Source: Planctomycetota bacterium
Lineage (GTDB): Bacteria; Planctomycetota; Planctomycetia; Pirellulales; Pirellulaceae
Length of the DNA stretch: 64,000 bases
Assembly: GCA_017303505.1 (NCBI GenBank)
Contig: JAFLCP010000009.1
Coordinates: 21,597-85,596 of the forward strand
Direction of reading: 5' to 3'
Below are positions 47,223 to 55,099 of the stretch, piece after piece (within the stretch, counting starts at the first letter, position 1; each line of letters begins with the position of its first letter). A program made the translations under genes and the position numbers. Below the pieces are notes generated by a model. It saw only the letters and a program-made list of their open reading frames with translations. It did no database searches and was not told the origin of the DNA.

Positions 47223-47254
47223 AGGCGATGTGTTTATGCACATCGCCTTTTTTT
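47223..47254 (+). terminator. Intrinsic terminator after cpaA copy 1
   Basis: A 10-bp perfect stem AGGCGATGTG / CACATCGCCT (47223-47232 with 47239-47248), a six-base loop and a run of Ts. It separates the two modules into independent transcripts. Confidence 0.88.
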
Positions 47255-47376
47255 ATGGATACTCGCAGCCTGTGTGAAGGGAGTGTTTAGTTCCCTAATA
47301 TCTTTGGATTTTTGTAAAAAAATTCGCGCACTTGGATTTTTGTGACATAGGTTTCAGTAGTGTCTTGCATGACTTC

Positions 47377-47479
47377 TTCCTGTTTTGTGGCGAAATGGGA
47401 AACAAAGAATGCAGGATCTGGTTATTCACCCTCATAAGTGCCTTTTGGCACGACCATTCCAATTTTGGAGAAGATCACC
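47377..47479 (+). promoter_or_regulatory. Structured 5' leader of flp copy 2
   Basis: Counterpart of 45917-46022. The hairpin is GTGCC-TTTT-GGCAC at 47438-47451: the stem is the same as in copy 1 while the loop and flanks differ. The Shine-Dalgarno GGAGAAG lies ahead of the ATG at 47480. Confidence 0.65.
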
Positions 47480-47653
47480 ATGAAGAATTTCGCCGCTAAG
47501 ATTCGTAATTTCTTGAAGAGTGAAGACGGCCCAACAGCAGTTGAATACGCTGTTATGTTGGCTTTGATCGTCGTTGTTTGCTTGGGTGCTATCCGCACCA
47601 TCGGCACCAACGCTTCGACAACGTTCAACAAAGTTTCGCAGCAGTTGAAGTAA
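47480..47653 (+). CDS. flp: Flp/Fap-type pilin, copy 2
   Basis: 57 residues. The mature chain after G|PTAVEY is identical to copy 1, with only about five synonymous base changes in that part; residues 9-10 of the leader are Arg-Asn instead of Ser-Ser. Major subunit of the same pilus. The leader difference could alter membrane insertion or choice of peptidase. Confidence 0.95.
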   Translation: MKNFAAKIRNFLKSEDGPTAVEYAVMLALIVVVCLGAIRTIGTNASTTFNKVSQQLK

Positions 47654-47998
47654 TCTCCACTGCCGATTTTCGTCTGCTTGATCGCAGCGGATTGGCAATG
47701 GCTTCACGCCGAGCTTTGACTCGGTCATAAATGCGGTCCTCGCTGTTATAGCATCGGCGAGGTAATCCACCTGATCGTTCAGCTATTCGGTTAGCTCGAA
47801 CGATCATGTCGTTTCTAGATATTGCTTAAGCGACGTCGTTATGCTTCGAACTATCTCAATACGTTTGAAATAATTTTCTCAAAATCCTCTGCGCGTTCGC
47901 TTTCTCTATCCTATGTTACCACTGGATGGCGAAGAAGCCATTTTCGCGAAATACGCGATCTCATAACATCGCTCACATTGATATCAGGCAGATCAGCA
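47654..47998. other. Spacer between flp copy 2 and its peptidase
   Basis: About 345 bases with no recognised gene. Unlike the matching spacer in module 1 it shows no long hairpin and no copy of the 35-residue frame. The frame of the peptidase is open upstream to 47822, but that stretch is not membrane-like or conserved. Confidence 0.45.
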
Positions 47999-48556
47999 AT
48001 GGAATTTTTCATCGAATCCGTTACCAATCACTGGCCCATTTGGCTTGTTTCTTTTGTGCTCGTGGTTGCAGCCATCATCGACGGCATCTGCTTAAAAGTT
48101 CCCAACTGGATCACTTTCCCAATGATCGCCACCGGCTGGGCCTACAGCTTGGTTGCGGGTAGCTGGGAAGGTTTGGCCTGGAGCATCACCGGCACGGTGG
48201 TCGGGCTCGTGCTTTTGTTGATCGTGTACTGCATCGGTGGCATGGGTGCAGGTGACGTGAAGTTACTCGCCGGCATCGGTGCTTGGGTCCACCTCGAACA
48301 TACTTTCTGGATTTTCATGGCCACAACGATCGTGGGTGGAATCATGGCTCTGATCATGATCGCAGTCACTGGTCGCTGGCGCAAACACTTTGGTCAAATG
48401 AAGATGATCTCGGAAGAGATCGTAGTACTCAAAGATGCTGAGCGACTCTTTGAACGTGCTGCTAAACGCAAGCCAACCATGTTGCTCTTGCCTTACGGCA
48501 TCCCAATGACCATCGCAGCTCTCGGTTACTTCTTCTACCAAGGTCTCTACTGGTAA
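47999..48556 (+). CDS. cpaA: Prepilin peptidase (A24, TadV/CpaA type), copy 2
   Basis: 185 residues, the same length as copy 1. Catalytic Asp in AAIIDGICLKVPN and GGMGAGDVKLLAGIGAW. The GxGD core and HTFWIF-ATTIVGGIMAL helices are conserved between copies, whereas residues 3-20, 41-60 and 143-160 differ most. It may process the pilin in front of it or another prepilin. The ATG at 47999 fixes the same N-terminal length as copy 1. Confidence 0.93.
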   Translation: MEFFIESVTNHWPIWLVSFVLVVAAIIDGICLKVPNWITFPMIATGWAYSLVAGSWEGLAWSITGTVVGLVLLLIVYCIGGMGAGDVKLLAGIGAWVHLEHTFWIFMATTIVGGIMALIMIAVTGRWRKHFGQMKMISEEIVVLKDAERLFERAAKRKPTMLLLPYGIPMTIAALGYFFYQGLYW

Positions 48557-48888
48557 GACAGGGTAAACGCGAGAGCTAAGCAAGAAACACAAGATTCATA
48601 ACTTAGGTCGAGTTTAAGGCGACCTAAGTTATACCTCCAGAGGTCCTTGAAATAACGCCGAATCCATGCCGATACGTCCGTTTGGATAAAAGGTAGCGGT
48701 TGTTCGGCTTTTAACGGAAATGGCCAACACGACAGGGGCAGGAGTCCTCTTCAAGCTCCCAATGTGTTTTGGCCAATGATAGATCTGATTGGGTCTATCA
48801 GAACAAACCCCAGTGACGATTCCTTTATATCCACAAACGGCCAGTCCCTATTCTGGGAATGGTATGCAATTGACGAGGTTAGAATTTT
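48557..48888. other. Intergenic region before cpaB
   Basis: About 330 bases without a gene. It holds the 13-bp hairpin at 48598-48632 and, presumably, a promoter for cpaB-cpaC-cpaE. I see no clear promoter consensus. Confidence 0.45.
48598..48632 (+). terminator. Long hairpin after cpaA copy 2
   Basis: A 13-bp perfect stem ATAACTTAGGTCG / CGACCTAAGTTAT (48598-48610 with 48620-48632), loop nine bases. No T run follows, so it may be a terminator, an mRNA-stabilising hairpin or an operator. Confidence 0.5.
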
Positions 48889-50004
48889 ATGCGAAGTAAG
48901 TCCGGCATACTTCTGATCGTGGCCCTTGGCTGCGGAATGGTCGCTTCGGTGGGTATCAGCCAAGTCGTTGCAGAACGCCAGGCATCTGATAATCAAATCC
49001 AACTCGTCGAAATCTTGGTCGCAACCCGAGACATCGACGTTCAAGAAAAAATCAACGCCGATAATATTCGGCTGGAAAAATGGCCTAAAGATCGGCTCCC
49101 AGAAGGGGCAATCACCAAGCTCGAAGACGTAGAAAACCGCTTCGCCAACCAACGTCTTTTTGCTGGCGAACCGCTGCTTCCTGCCAAATTGATGGATTCC
49201 GCCGAAAGCGTAGCCAACAAGATTCCACCCGGACATCGTGTTTTCGATATGTCCGTCGATAACAACACGGGTGGTATGGGTTACATCCTCCCCGGCGACC
49301 GAGTGGACGTGATTGGCTTCTTCCAAGCTAGTCAACCTGGGCAAATTGGACAAACTCAAACTGTACTTCGAGCCGTGCGAGTTTTCGGTATCGATGGCAA
49401 CACGATTCGCGATAACAAAAAGACCGACGAGAAAAAAGCGGCTACTACGATTCAGTTGTTGATTCAAGACTCGCAGTTGGAAGCGATGACGACAGCTTCC
49501 GCCATGGGCCAACTTCGCGTTTCGCTTTGCCCTCCAGGCGTAAACAGCAACAATGAAGCTGGGGAAAGAGTCGACACCGGCGCCGCCTTCATGAGCTGGA
49601 TCAAAGATCGTAACTCCCCTACCCCAGATGGTTCAGCCGCGCCAGCATCGAGTAACCCGCTGGATGCATTTGGTGCCTTGCTAGCAAATGCACAATCCAA
49701 GGATAGTGGAACAAAGGACTCAAGCGAAGTAGCTGTGATTACACCTCGGGGTGTCACTCGCTACATGATTGGAAAAGAAGGGGAAATTCCTCGTATGATC
49801 GATAACGCGGCCTCCCCCGGCAACACTGGCAGTGCTGCACCAGCCACGGGCCCAAGTTTCGGTGGATTCCCCGTCAACTATCCACCCTCTGCCTCACCAA
49901 GTTTACCTGGCAGCATGCCATCAGGCGTACCTGTCACTACACCAACACCTGATACTGGCATGGCATTTCCACCTGTAACCGGTCCAACCGCGACCGGCAA
50001 ATAG
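48889..50004 (+). CDS. cpaB: Flp pilus assembly protein CpaB/RcpC
   Basis: 371 residues. An N-terminal membrane anchor (ILLIVALGCGMVASVGISQ) is followed by a SAF-like domain (VEILVATRDIDVQEKINADN, FAGEPLLPAKLM) and the RcpC region (GHRVFDMSVDNNTGGMGYIL, PGDRVDVIGFF). The last 100 residues are Pro/Ser/Gly-rich. Periplasmic part of the Tad outer-membrane complex, thought to act with the secretin. The ATG has GAGG upstream. Confidence 0.93.
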   Translation: MRSKSGILLIVALGCGMVASVGISQVVAERQASDNQIQLVEILVATRDIDVQEKINADNIRLEKWPKDRLPEGAITKLEDVENRFANQRLFAGEPLLPAKLMDSAESVANKIPPGHRVFDMSVDNNTGGMGYILPGDRVDVIGFFQASQPGQIGQTQTVLRAVRVFGIDGNTIRDNKKTDEKKAATTIQLLIQDSQLEAMTTASAMGQLRVSLCPPGVNSNNEAGERVDTGAAFMSWIKDRNSPTPDGSAAPASSNPLDAFGALLANAQSKDSGTKDSSEVAVITPRGVTRYMIGKEGEIPRMIDNAASPGNTGSAAPATGPSFGGFPVNYPPSASPSLPGSMPSGVPVTTPTPDTGMAFPPVTGPTATGK

Positions 50005-50309
50005 GCAGAATAGACAAGATGTAGTCATTCTAACGCTCCACTTAATCGTTAAAACCAGACCTTCAGGCTTAAACGACAGAAATGGACCGCGAATGGCCGA
50101 TGGTAGGACTTAGTCGGATTGTTCCCGCTAGATTGGTGGTTACAGAAGACTGAGAGAAAAAACTCAGATTTGCGAATAGACCATTCCGAGTCTGAGTTCA
50201 ATCGAAAATGAGAAGGGTACACGGAAGTACCTTAACGAGGTTGGGTGCGATTGCTTTAGGCGACCCCAACTGAAGACAAGACCAAACTGCTTCACAAGGA
50301 TGTGATCGG
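50005..50309. other. Intergenic region between cpaB and cpaC
   Basis: About 305 bases with no recognised gene, unusually long for genes that work together; a separate promoter for cpaC-cpaE is plausible. I see no hairpin terminator. Confidence 0.45.
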
Positions 50310-52040
50310 ATGGAGTCGAGGCACCCCCTGCGGATCTTGCAACCATTGTTGCTGTCCCTTTCGTACCTTTGCACCATGGCTGCACTGCCAGCGGTGGCCC
50401 AGGAGGCTTCACTAAGTGCTATTCCTAGTGCGCCATCCGTAGGAGGCTCTACGCTTCTTACCAGTCGAAACCAAGACCTCTCGATGGTGGTCAATTCTTC
50501 GCACACTATCGAAACACAAAAACCGTACAAGTACATCACGGTCGATAACCCAGATGTCATCTCGGCTCAACCGATCAGCAGCAACAAAATTCAATTGGCT
50601 GCTCGTCGCAACGGTGTGACGCAAGTAGAAATCGTCGACGGGGAAGGTCAAGCTCAATCGCTGCAAATCGTTGTTTTTGGTGATGCACGCGAACTTGAAA
50701 TCATCCTTCGCCGCCAATTTCCGAACTCTCAATTGAATGTTACCCCAATTCAAACTGGCTGTATTGTCAGCGGTGTGGTTGCGGACAGCGATGATGTTGA
50801 AACAGCGATTTCGATTGCGGAACTATATTTCAGCCGTGTCATCAACAACATTCAAGTGATGGGTGTTCATCAAGTTCTATTGCACACTCAAGTGATGGAA
50901 GTATCTCGATCGAAATTACGCGACTTGGGATTCGATTGGCAATGGTCTAACGCAGGCGACTTCGCAACCCAATCCACCAACGGTCTCATCAACGCTGGTT
51001 CCAATGGTGGAACCGTCGCGGGCTCTGGCTTGGACTCTTTCCGCTTCGGTGTAGTTGGTAACGGTTCGGCGTTCTTTGGATTGATTCGAGCCTTGCGACA
51101 AAACAACCTGGTTAAAGTTCTCGCCGACCCGACTGTGGTGGCTGTTGACGGTCGCCCCGCTAGCTTCAACTCTGGTGGTGAATTCCCCATCGTTGTCCCC
51201 GCTGGTCTTGGGCAAGTCGGTATTGAGTTTCGAGAGTTTGGTACCCGTGTTGACTTCGTCGCAAAGGTCCGCGGTGACACTCGTATTTCCTTGGAAGTTC
51301 GTCCGACGATTAGCGAAATTGACCCAACCCGAAGCGTGACGATCTCTGGTGTGACCGTTCCTGGTCTACGCAGTCGCTTTGTGGATACCGCTGTGGAATT
51401 GAACGCAGGTCAAACACTTGCGATTGCAGGTTTGATCCAAGTTCGCACAGAAGCTGAAACCACAGGTATCCTTGGTCTTTCAGAACTCCCCTACCTCGGT
51501 GTTCCGTTCCGTCGCGTCCGAGAAGTGCAGAACGAAGTTGAGTTATTGATCTTGGTTACACCTGAACTAGTAGAAGCCATGGATCCATGTGAAGTTCCTC
51601 GAGCACTACCTGGCTTTAACACTCAGTCACCGACCGACAGCGAACTCTTCTTCCGTGGCTATGTTGAAACTCCGACTGGCGATGCGATGAATTGCCCACC
51701 AGGCATGAACGGTTCGCAAATAGGAACAGACGGTGGCGTACCCATGATGGAAAGCTTGCCTAATGGAGCTTACCCAACTCAACCAACTCCAGTTCGAATC
51801 GAAGGTTACCCAACAGCTCAGAACCTTCCACCACAAGGACAGTTCGCACCGGTTTCGGGCCCTAATTCCCCGAACGCTGGAGTTCCATCACAGCAACAAC
51901 CACAAGCACCTCCTGGCTTTCAGATGCAACCTTATGCACCCAGCTCGGTACCTCCGATGAATCCAGGAGCTCCAGGTGTTCCGCAGGATCGAACTGCAAC
52001 ACCAAGATTTCCATCGCAAACACCAACCCAGATCCGATAA
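50310..52040 (+). CDS. cpaC: Flp pilus secretin CpaC/RcpA
   Basis: 576 residues forming the outer-membrane channel for the pilus. Signal peptide (about 1-34); the N-terminal pilus/BON-like domain includes TVDNPDVISAQPISSNKIQL; the C-terminal secretin domain includes LVKVLADPTVVAVDGRPASF, GGEFPIVVP, AGQTLAIAGLIQ and LGLSELPYLGVPFRRVREVQ. The last 150 residues are Pro/Gln/Gly-rich. 48 bases separate it from cpaE. Confidence 0.95.
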   Translation: MESRHPLRILQPLLLSLSYLCTMAALPAVAQEASLSAIPSAPSVGGSTLLTSRNQDLSMVVNSSHTIETQKPYKYITVDNPDVISAQPISSNKIQLAARRNGVTQVEIVDGEGQAQSLQIVVFGDARELEIILRRQFPNSQLNVTPIQTGCIVSGVVADSDDVETAISIAELYFSRVINNIQVMGVHQVLLHTQVMEVSRSKLRDLGFDWQWSNAGDFATQSTNGLINAGSNGGTVAGSGLDSFRFGVVGNGSAFFGLIRALRQNNLVKVLADPTVVAVDGRPASFNSGGEFPIVVPAGLGQVGIEFREFGTRVDFVAKVRGDTRISLEVRPTISEIDPTRSVTISGVTVPGLRSRFVDTAVELNAGQTLAIAGLIQVRTEAETTGILGLSELPYLGVPFRRVREVQNEVELLILVTPELVEAMDPCEVPRALPGFNTQSPTDSELFFRGYVETPTGDAMNCPPGMNGSQIGTDGGVPMMESLPNGAYPTQPTPVRIEGYPTAQNLPPQGQFAPVSGPNSPNAGVPSQQQPQAPPGFQMQPYAPSSVPPMNPGAPGVPQDRTATPRFPSQTPTQIR

Positions 52041-52088
52041 GTTTCACCCAGTAAACCATTTCGAACATTTCTCGAAGAAGTAATTTCC

Positions 52089-53333
52089 ATGAGCAACGTT
52101 CTACGACTTGCAATTGTTGACCCCGATGATTCGTCACGGGAAGAAATCAAGCAGACCCTGCAGGGATTAGAAATGGTCTGGTTGGAAGCAGAATGCTCCC
52201 GCTATGAGTTCTTCCCTGACACCGTAGGTCAATCGAATCCAGACATTGGAATCGTTGTCCTCGATTCAGATGTCGAGAAAGCCATCTTGCTGATGGAACA
52301 ACTCAAAGAGAGCAATGCTTCGTGCGAAATCATCGCGATGAGCACGAGCACCGATGGGCAAATCATTTTGCGCAGCATTCGAGCAGGGGCGAAAGAATAC
52401 CTCCCCCTTCCAATTGATGTAGAAGAATTGGTTGCATCGCTCGATCAAATTGCATCACGAAAATATAGCGGCACAGAAGGTAAGCTTCGAGCGTCGAAGA
52501 TCATCGCGTTCTGCGGTGCATCGGGTGGTGTGGGCTGTACAAGTTTGGCAGTGAATGTAGGTTGTATTCTCGCGTCGAACCCAGCGAACTCTGCGGCCCT
52601 AGTTGACCTCGATTTGGCTGTAGGTGACGCCGACGTTTTCTTGGATACGATTCCTGACTATAGCCTCGTGGACGTGACTCAGAACATTGCCCGCTTGGAC
52701 GTTCAATTGCTCAAACGTTCCATGACCAAACACCCGTCGGGACTTTATCTCTTGCCTCGCCCCGTGCAGTTGCAAGACTTGGCGTTGATCAATCCAGATA
52801 GTTTGCGTCGCGTATTCGGTTTGTTGAAAGCCAGCTTCACCCACGTGATTCTCGACCTGTCAAAAGGTTTCACCGAAGTGGACGTCGCGGCCCTTGAGAT
52901 GGCGAACGAGATCGTGATGGTGGTTCAATTGGACTTGCCTTCGTTGCGCAACTTGGTTCGCTTGTTGACCTCGTTCGACGAAATTGCCGAAATTCGTGAC
53001 AAGGTTCGAATCATCGTCAACCGAGCTGGTTTGGAAAGCGGTCAGATCAGTCTGAAGAAAGCTCGCGAAACTATCGGTCGCGAAGTTTATGGACAAATCC
53101 CGAACGATTACCGCACGATGGTTGAAGTTCGAAACAATGGTGTACCGTTGATTCAACACGCACCGCAAGCATCCATCACGGGTGCCATGGTTCAGCTCGC
53201 CGAGCGGCTCAGCGGCCAGCACATTGAAGCCAAAACCCAAGAGGAAACCGAAAAGAAAGTGGCTGCCCCCAACAACTGGCTCAACTTCTGGCCAGGTAAA
53301 GGTGGCAAACCCAAGCCAGTAGCCACCAAATAG
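52089..53333 (+). CDS. cpaE: Flp pilus assembly protein CpaE/TadZ
   Basis: 414 residues. Residues 1-125 form an atypical response-regulator receiver (LAIVDPDDSSREEIKQTL). The C-terminal part is a MinD/ParA-like ATPase that localises the Tad machinery. Its deviant Walker A reads CGASGGVGCTSLAVNVG, lacking both lysines of the classical motif; ALVDLDLAVGDADVFLD is the Walker A' equivalent and HVILDLSKG the B strand. Similar loss is known in some CpaE proteins. The last gene of the locus, followed by a strong terminator. Confidence 0.93.
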   Translation: MSNVLRLAIVDPDDSSREEIKQTLQGLEMVWLEAECSRYEFFPDTVGQSNPDIGIVVLDSDVEKAILLMEQLKESNASCEIIAMSTSTDGQIILRSIRAGAKEYLPLPIDVEELVASLDQIASRKYSGTEGKLRASKIIAFCGASGGVGCTSLAVNVGCILASNPANSAALVDLDLAVGDADVFLDTIPDYSLVDVTQNIARLDVQLLKRSMTKHPSGLYLLPRPVQLQDLALINPDSLRRVFGLLKASFTHVILDLSKGFTEVDVAALEMANEIVMVVQLDLPSLRNLVRLLTSFDEIAEIRDKVRIIVNRAGLESGQISLKKARETIGREVYGQIPNDYRTMVEVRNNGVPLIQHAPQASITGAMVQLAERLSGQHIEAKTQEETEKKVAAPNNWLNFWPGKGGKPKPVATK

Positions 53334-53354
53334 ATTTTTTTCCCAAGCAAGTTA

Positions 53355-53386
53355 AGAGGCACTGAGTCATCAGTGCCTCTTTTTTT
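53355..53386 (+). terminator. Intrinsic terminator of the tad locus
   Basis: An 11-bp perfect stem AGAGGCACTGA / TCAGTGCCTCT with a four-base loop (53355-53380), followed directly by a T run. It ends the cpaB-cpaC-cpaE transcription unit. Confidence 0.93.
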
Positions 53387-53472
53387 GTAGATAGCAACTC
53401 CGATTTGCATGATTCGCAATTGGATGAGCTTCTCAAGATGCTCCTTCTTGATCGCTAAAATTTTGTGGTACG

Positions 53473-54975
53473 TTATACGACACCACCATCGATGGAACCT
53501 GCGGGGCCTTTGAGCCAATGAATGAGAGTTCGCACCATGCAGCCAGTTCCCCCAGCATCCAGCCAAGGCTTCGGCTTATCAAGAAAAGCCGGGCCTGCAA
53601 TGTCGAGATGGCACCAAGGAGTGTTGCCGATAAAATTTTCTAAGAATTTGGCCGCAGTTATCGCACCGCCCCAACGTCCATCCCCCACATTCTTTATGTC
53701 GGCGATCTTGCTGGCAACTTGCTCATTAAAGAAACCATACATCGGCAAAGGCCAAGCGTATTCGCCCGCGCTGTCTGCCGACGCTCTCAATTGATCAATC
53801 ATTTGTTGATCATTTCCCATGATGCCCGTAATGTCCGTACCTAGCGCGACTACACATGCGCCCGTCAGCGTCGCCAAGTCGACGATGGCCGTTGGCTTTC
53901 GCTCCACAAGCACATCCAGCACATCAGCTAACACCACTCGCCCTTCTGCATCGGTGTTTAGAATCTCGATGGTCTTACCTTGTCGACTTTTAATAACATC
54001 CCCCAGCTTGAAGTTGTTTCCCGAGATGAGATTCTCCACGAGACCAACGGCAACGGTGATGGGTTGCTTCAATTTCAATTCAGCAGCTAATTTGATGACT
54101 CCAATTGCAGTTGCCGCTCCCGCCATATCACATTTCATGGTGGTCATACTGTCTGTCGGCTTGAGAGACAATCCTCCACTGTCAAAGGTTACCCCCTTAC
54201 CAGCGATTGCAATGGGTGCACCCTTCGTGCCGGGTTCTCCAGGAGCCGCTTCGGGCTTATACGAAACAAGCATCAAACGTGGTGGTTTAATGGATCCTTG
54301 TGCCACGGCAAGCAGAGCGTTGCAATTTTGCTCTCGCAACTTTCGATCGTCCCATACCTCGATTTGAACCGAGGTTCCTTGCAAGAATTCTTCAGCTAAC
54401 TCCACGAACCTTTCTGGATAGAGATGGTTGGGTGGCAGGTTCACCATGTGCCTCGTCCAGTTAATGCTGGCTGCCGTTTTTTCAGCTTCCAGTACAAACT
54501 TTTGTGGCATGTCGAGCCATTGGATCTTGTCTAAAGGAAACAAAGAACGTTCGGTTCGGTACAAATCTTGCCCAACACTGCCACAGAGCGATCCAATGAT
54601 GGCTTGCAAGTGGAAAGTCTCTGGAAGATTGTCTGCAGTAAAAGCGACCGTTGAGCGTTTTCGTGACGCGGCTGCTTTTGCCCCCGCTGCAGCCGCTTGA
54701 AATGCGCTGGCAGCGGTGATTTTTGCAAGCTCTCCCATACCTACCAGAATCAACGAGCTTGCCTTCAACCCAGCTACAAAATGGAGTTCTAGGACCTTGC
54801 CGGCGGCTCCCGTCCAGACATTGTCGGAAATCAACTTACTGATAAGTCCTCCGGATGCCTGATTGATCTCCCACAATCGTCCGGTTGGTTCGCTGGCGAC
54901 TCGAGGTGTTAATAAAACGATCGTTTCAGCGGATAATTCTGCAATTGTCCTTGGATATTCAATGGCTTCAACCAT
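53473..54975 (-). CDS. pepA: Leucyl aminopeptidase (M17)
   Basis: Two-metal cytoplasmic exopeptidase removing N-terminal Leu and other residues. The catalytic domain carries AGKGVTFDSGGLSLKPTDSM, MKCDMAGAATAIGVI and the signature NTDAEGRVVLADVLDVL; metal-ligand Lys, Asp and Glu are in place. The N-terminal domain (1-160) is variable, as usual. 500 residues. The ATG at 54975 follows GAGAGGA. It is convergent with the tad locus. Confidence 0.96.
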   Translation of the reverse strand: MVEAIEYPRTIAELSAETIVLLTPRVASEPTGRLWEINQASGGLISKLISDNVWTGAAGKVLELHFVAGLKASSLILVGMGELAKITAASAFQAAAAGAKAAASRKRSTVAFTADNLPETFHLQAIIGSLCGSVGQDLYRTERSLFPLDKIQWLDMPQKFVLEAEKTAASINWTRHMVNLPPNHLYPERFVELAEEFLQGTSVQIEVWDDRKLREQNCNALLAVAQGSIKPPRLMLVSYKPEAAPGEPGTKGAPIAIAGKGVTFDSGGLSLKPTDSMTTMKCDMAGAATAIGVIKLAAELKLKQPITVAVGLVENLISGNNFKLGDVIKSRQGKTIEILNTDAEGRVVLADVLDVLVERKPTAIVDLATLTGACVVALGTDITGIMGNDQQMIDQLRASADSAGEYAWPLPMYGFFNEQVASKIADIKNVGDGRWGGAITAAKFLENFIGNTPWCHLDIAGPAFLDKPKPWLDAGGTGCMVRTLIHWLKGPAGSIDGGVV

Positions 54976-55099
54976 GAAGTCCTCTCCGTCTCAAACTGGT
55001 CTTTACTGTACAATATGACAAGATTGCGACAGCCTATCATCTCTTGGCGGGCCGTCCACTAGGGAATGGAGAGTTCGAGTCACTTAGGTTCACACAGAA

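Larger units (their letters stand above)
45917..48556 (+). repeat. Tandem duplication of a leader-flp-prepilin peptidase module
   Basis: Unit 1 is 45917-47134 and unit 2 is 47377-48556. In both, a leader of about 105 bases precedes a 57-residue Flp pilin and a 185-residue A24 peptidase in the same order. The leaders and pilin genes are nearly identical in DNA; the peptidases are diverged (127 of 185 residues identical by hand count); the spacers between pilin and peptidase do not align. Confidence 0.92.

Noticed and set aside
47444..47460. Sigma-54-like TTGGCACGACCATTCCA before flp copy 2
   Set aside because: The -12 element lacks the needed GC, the site overlaps the conserved hairpin, copy 1 does not preserve it, and a start from it would remove the Shine-Dalgarno sequence.
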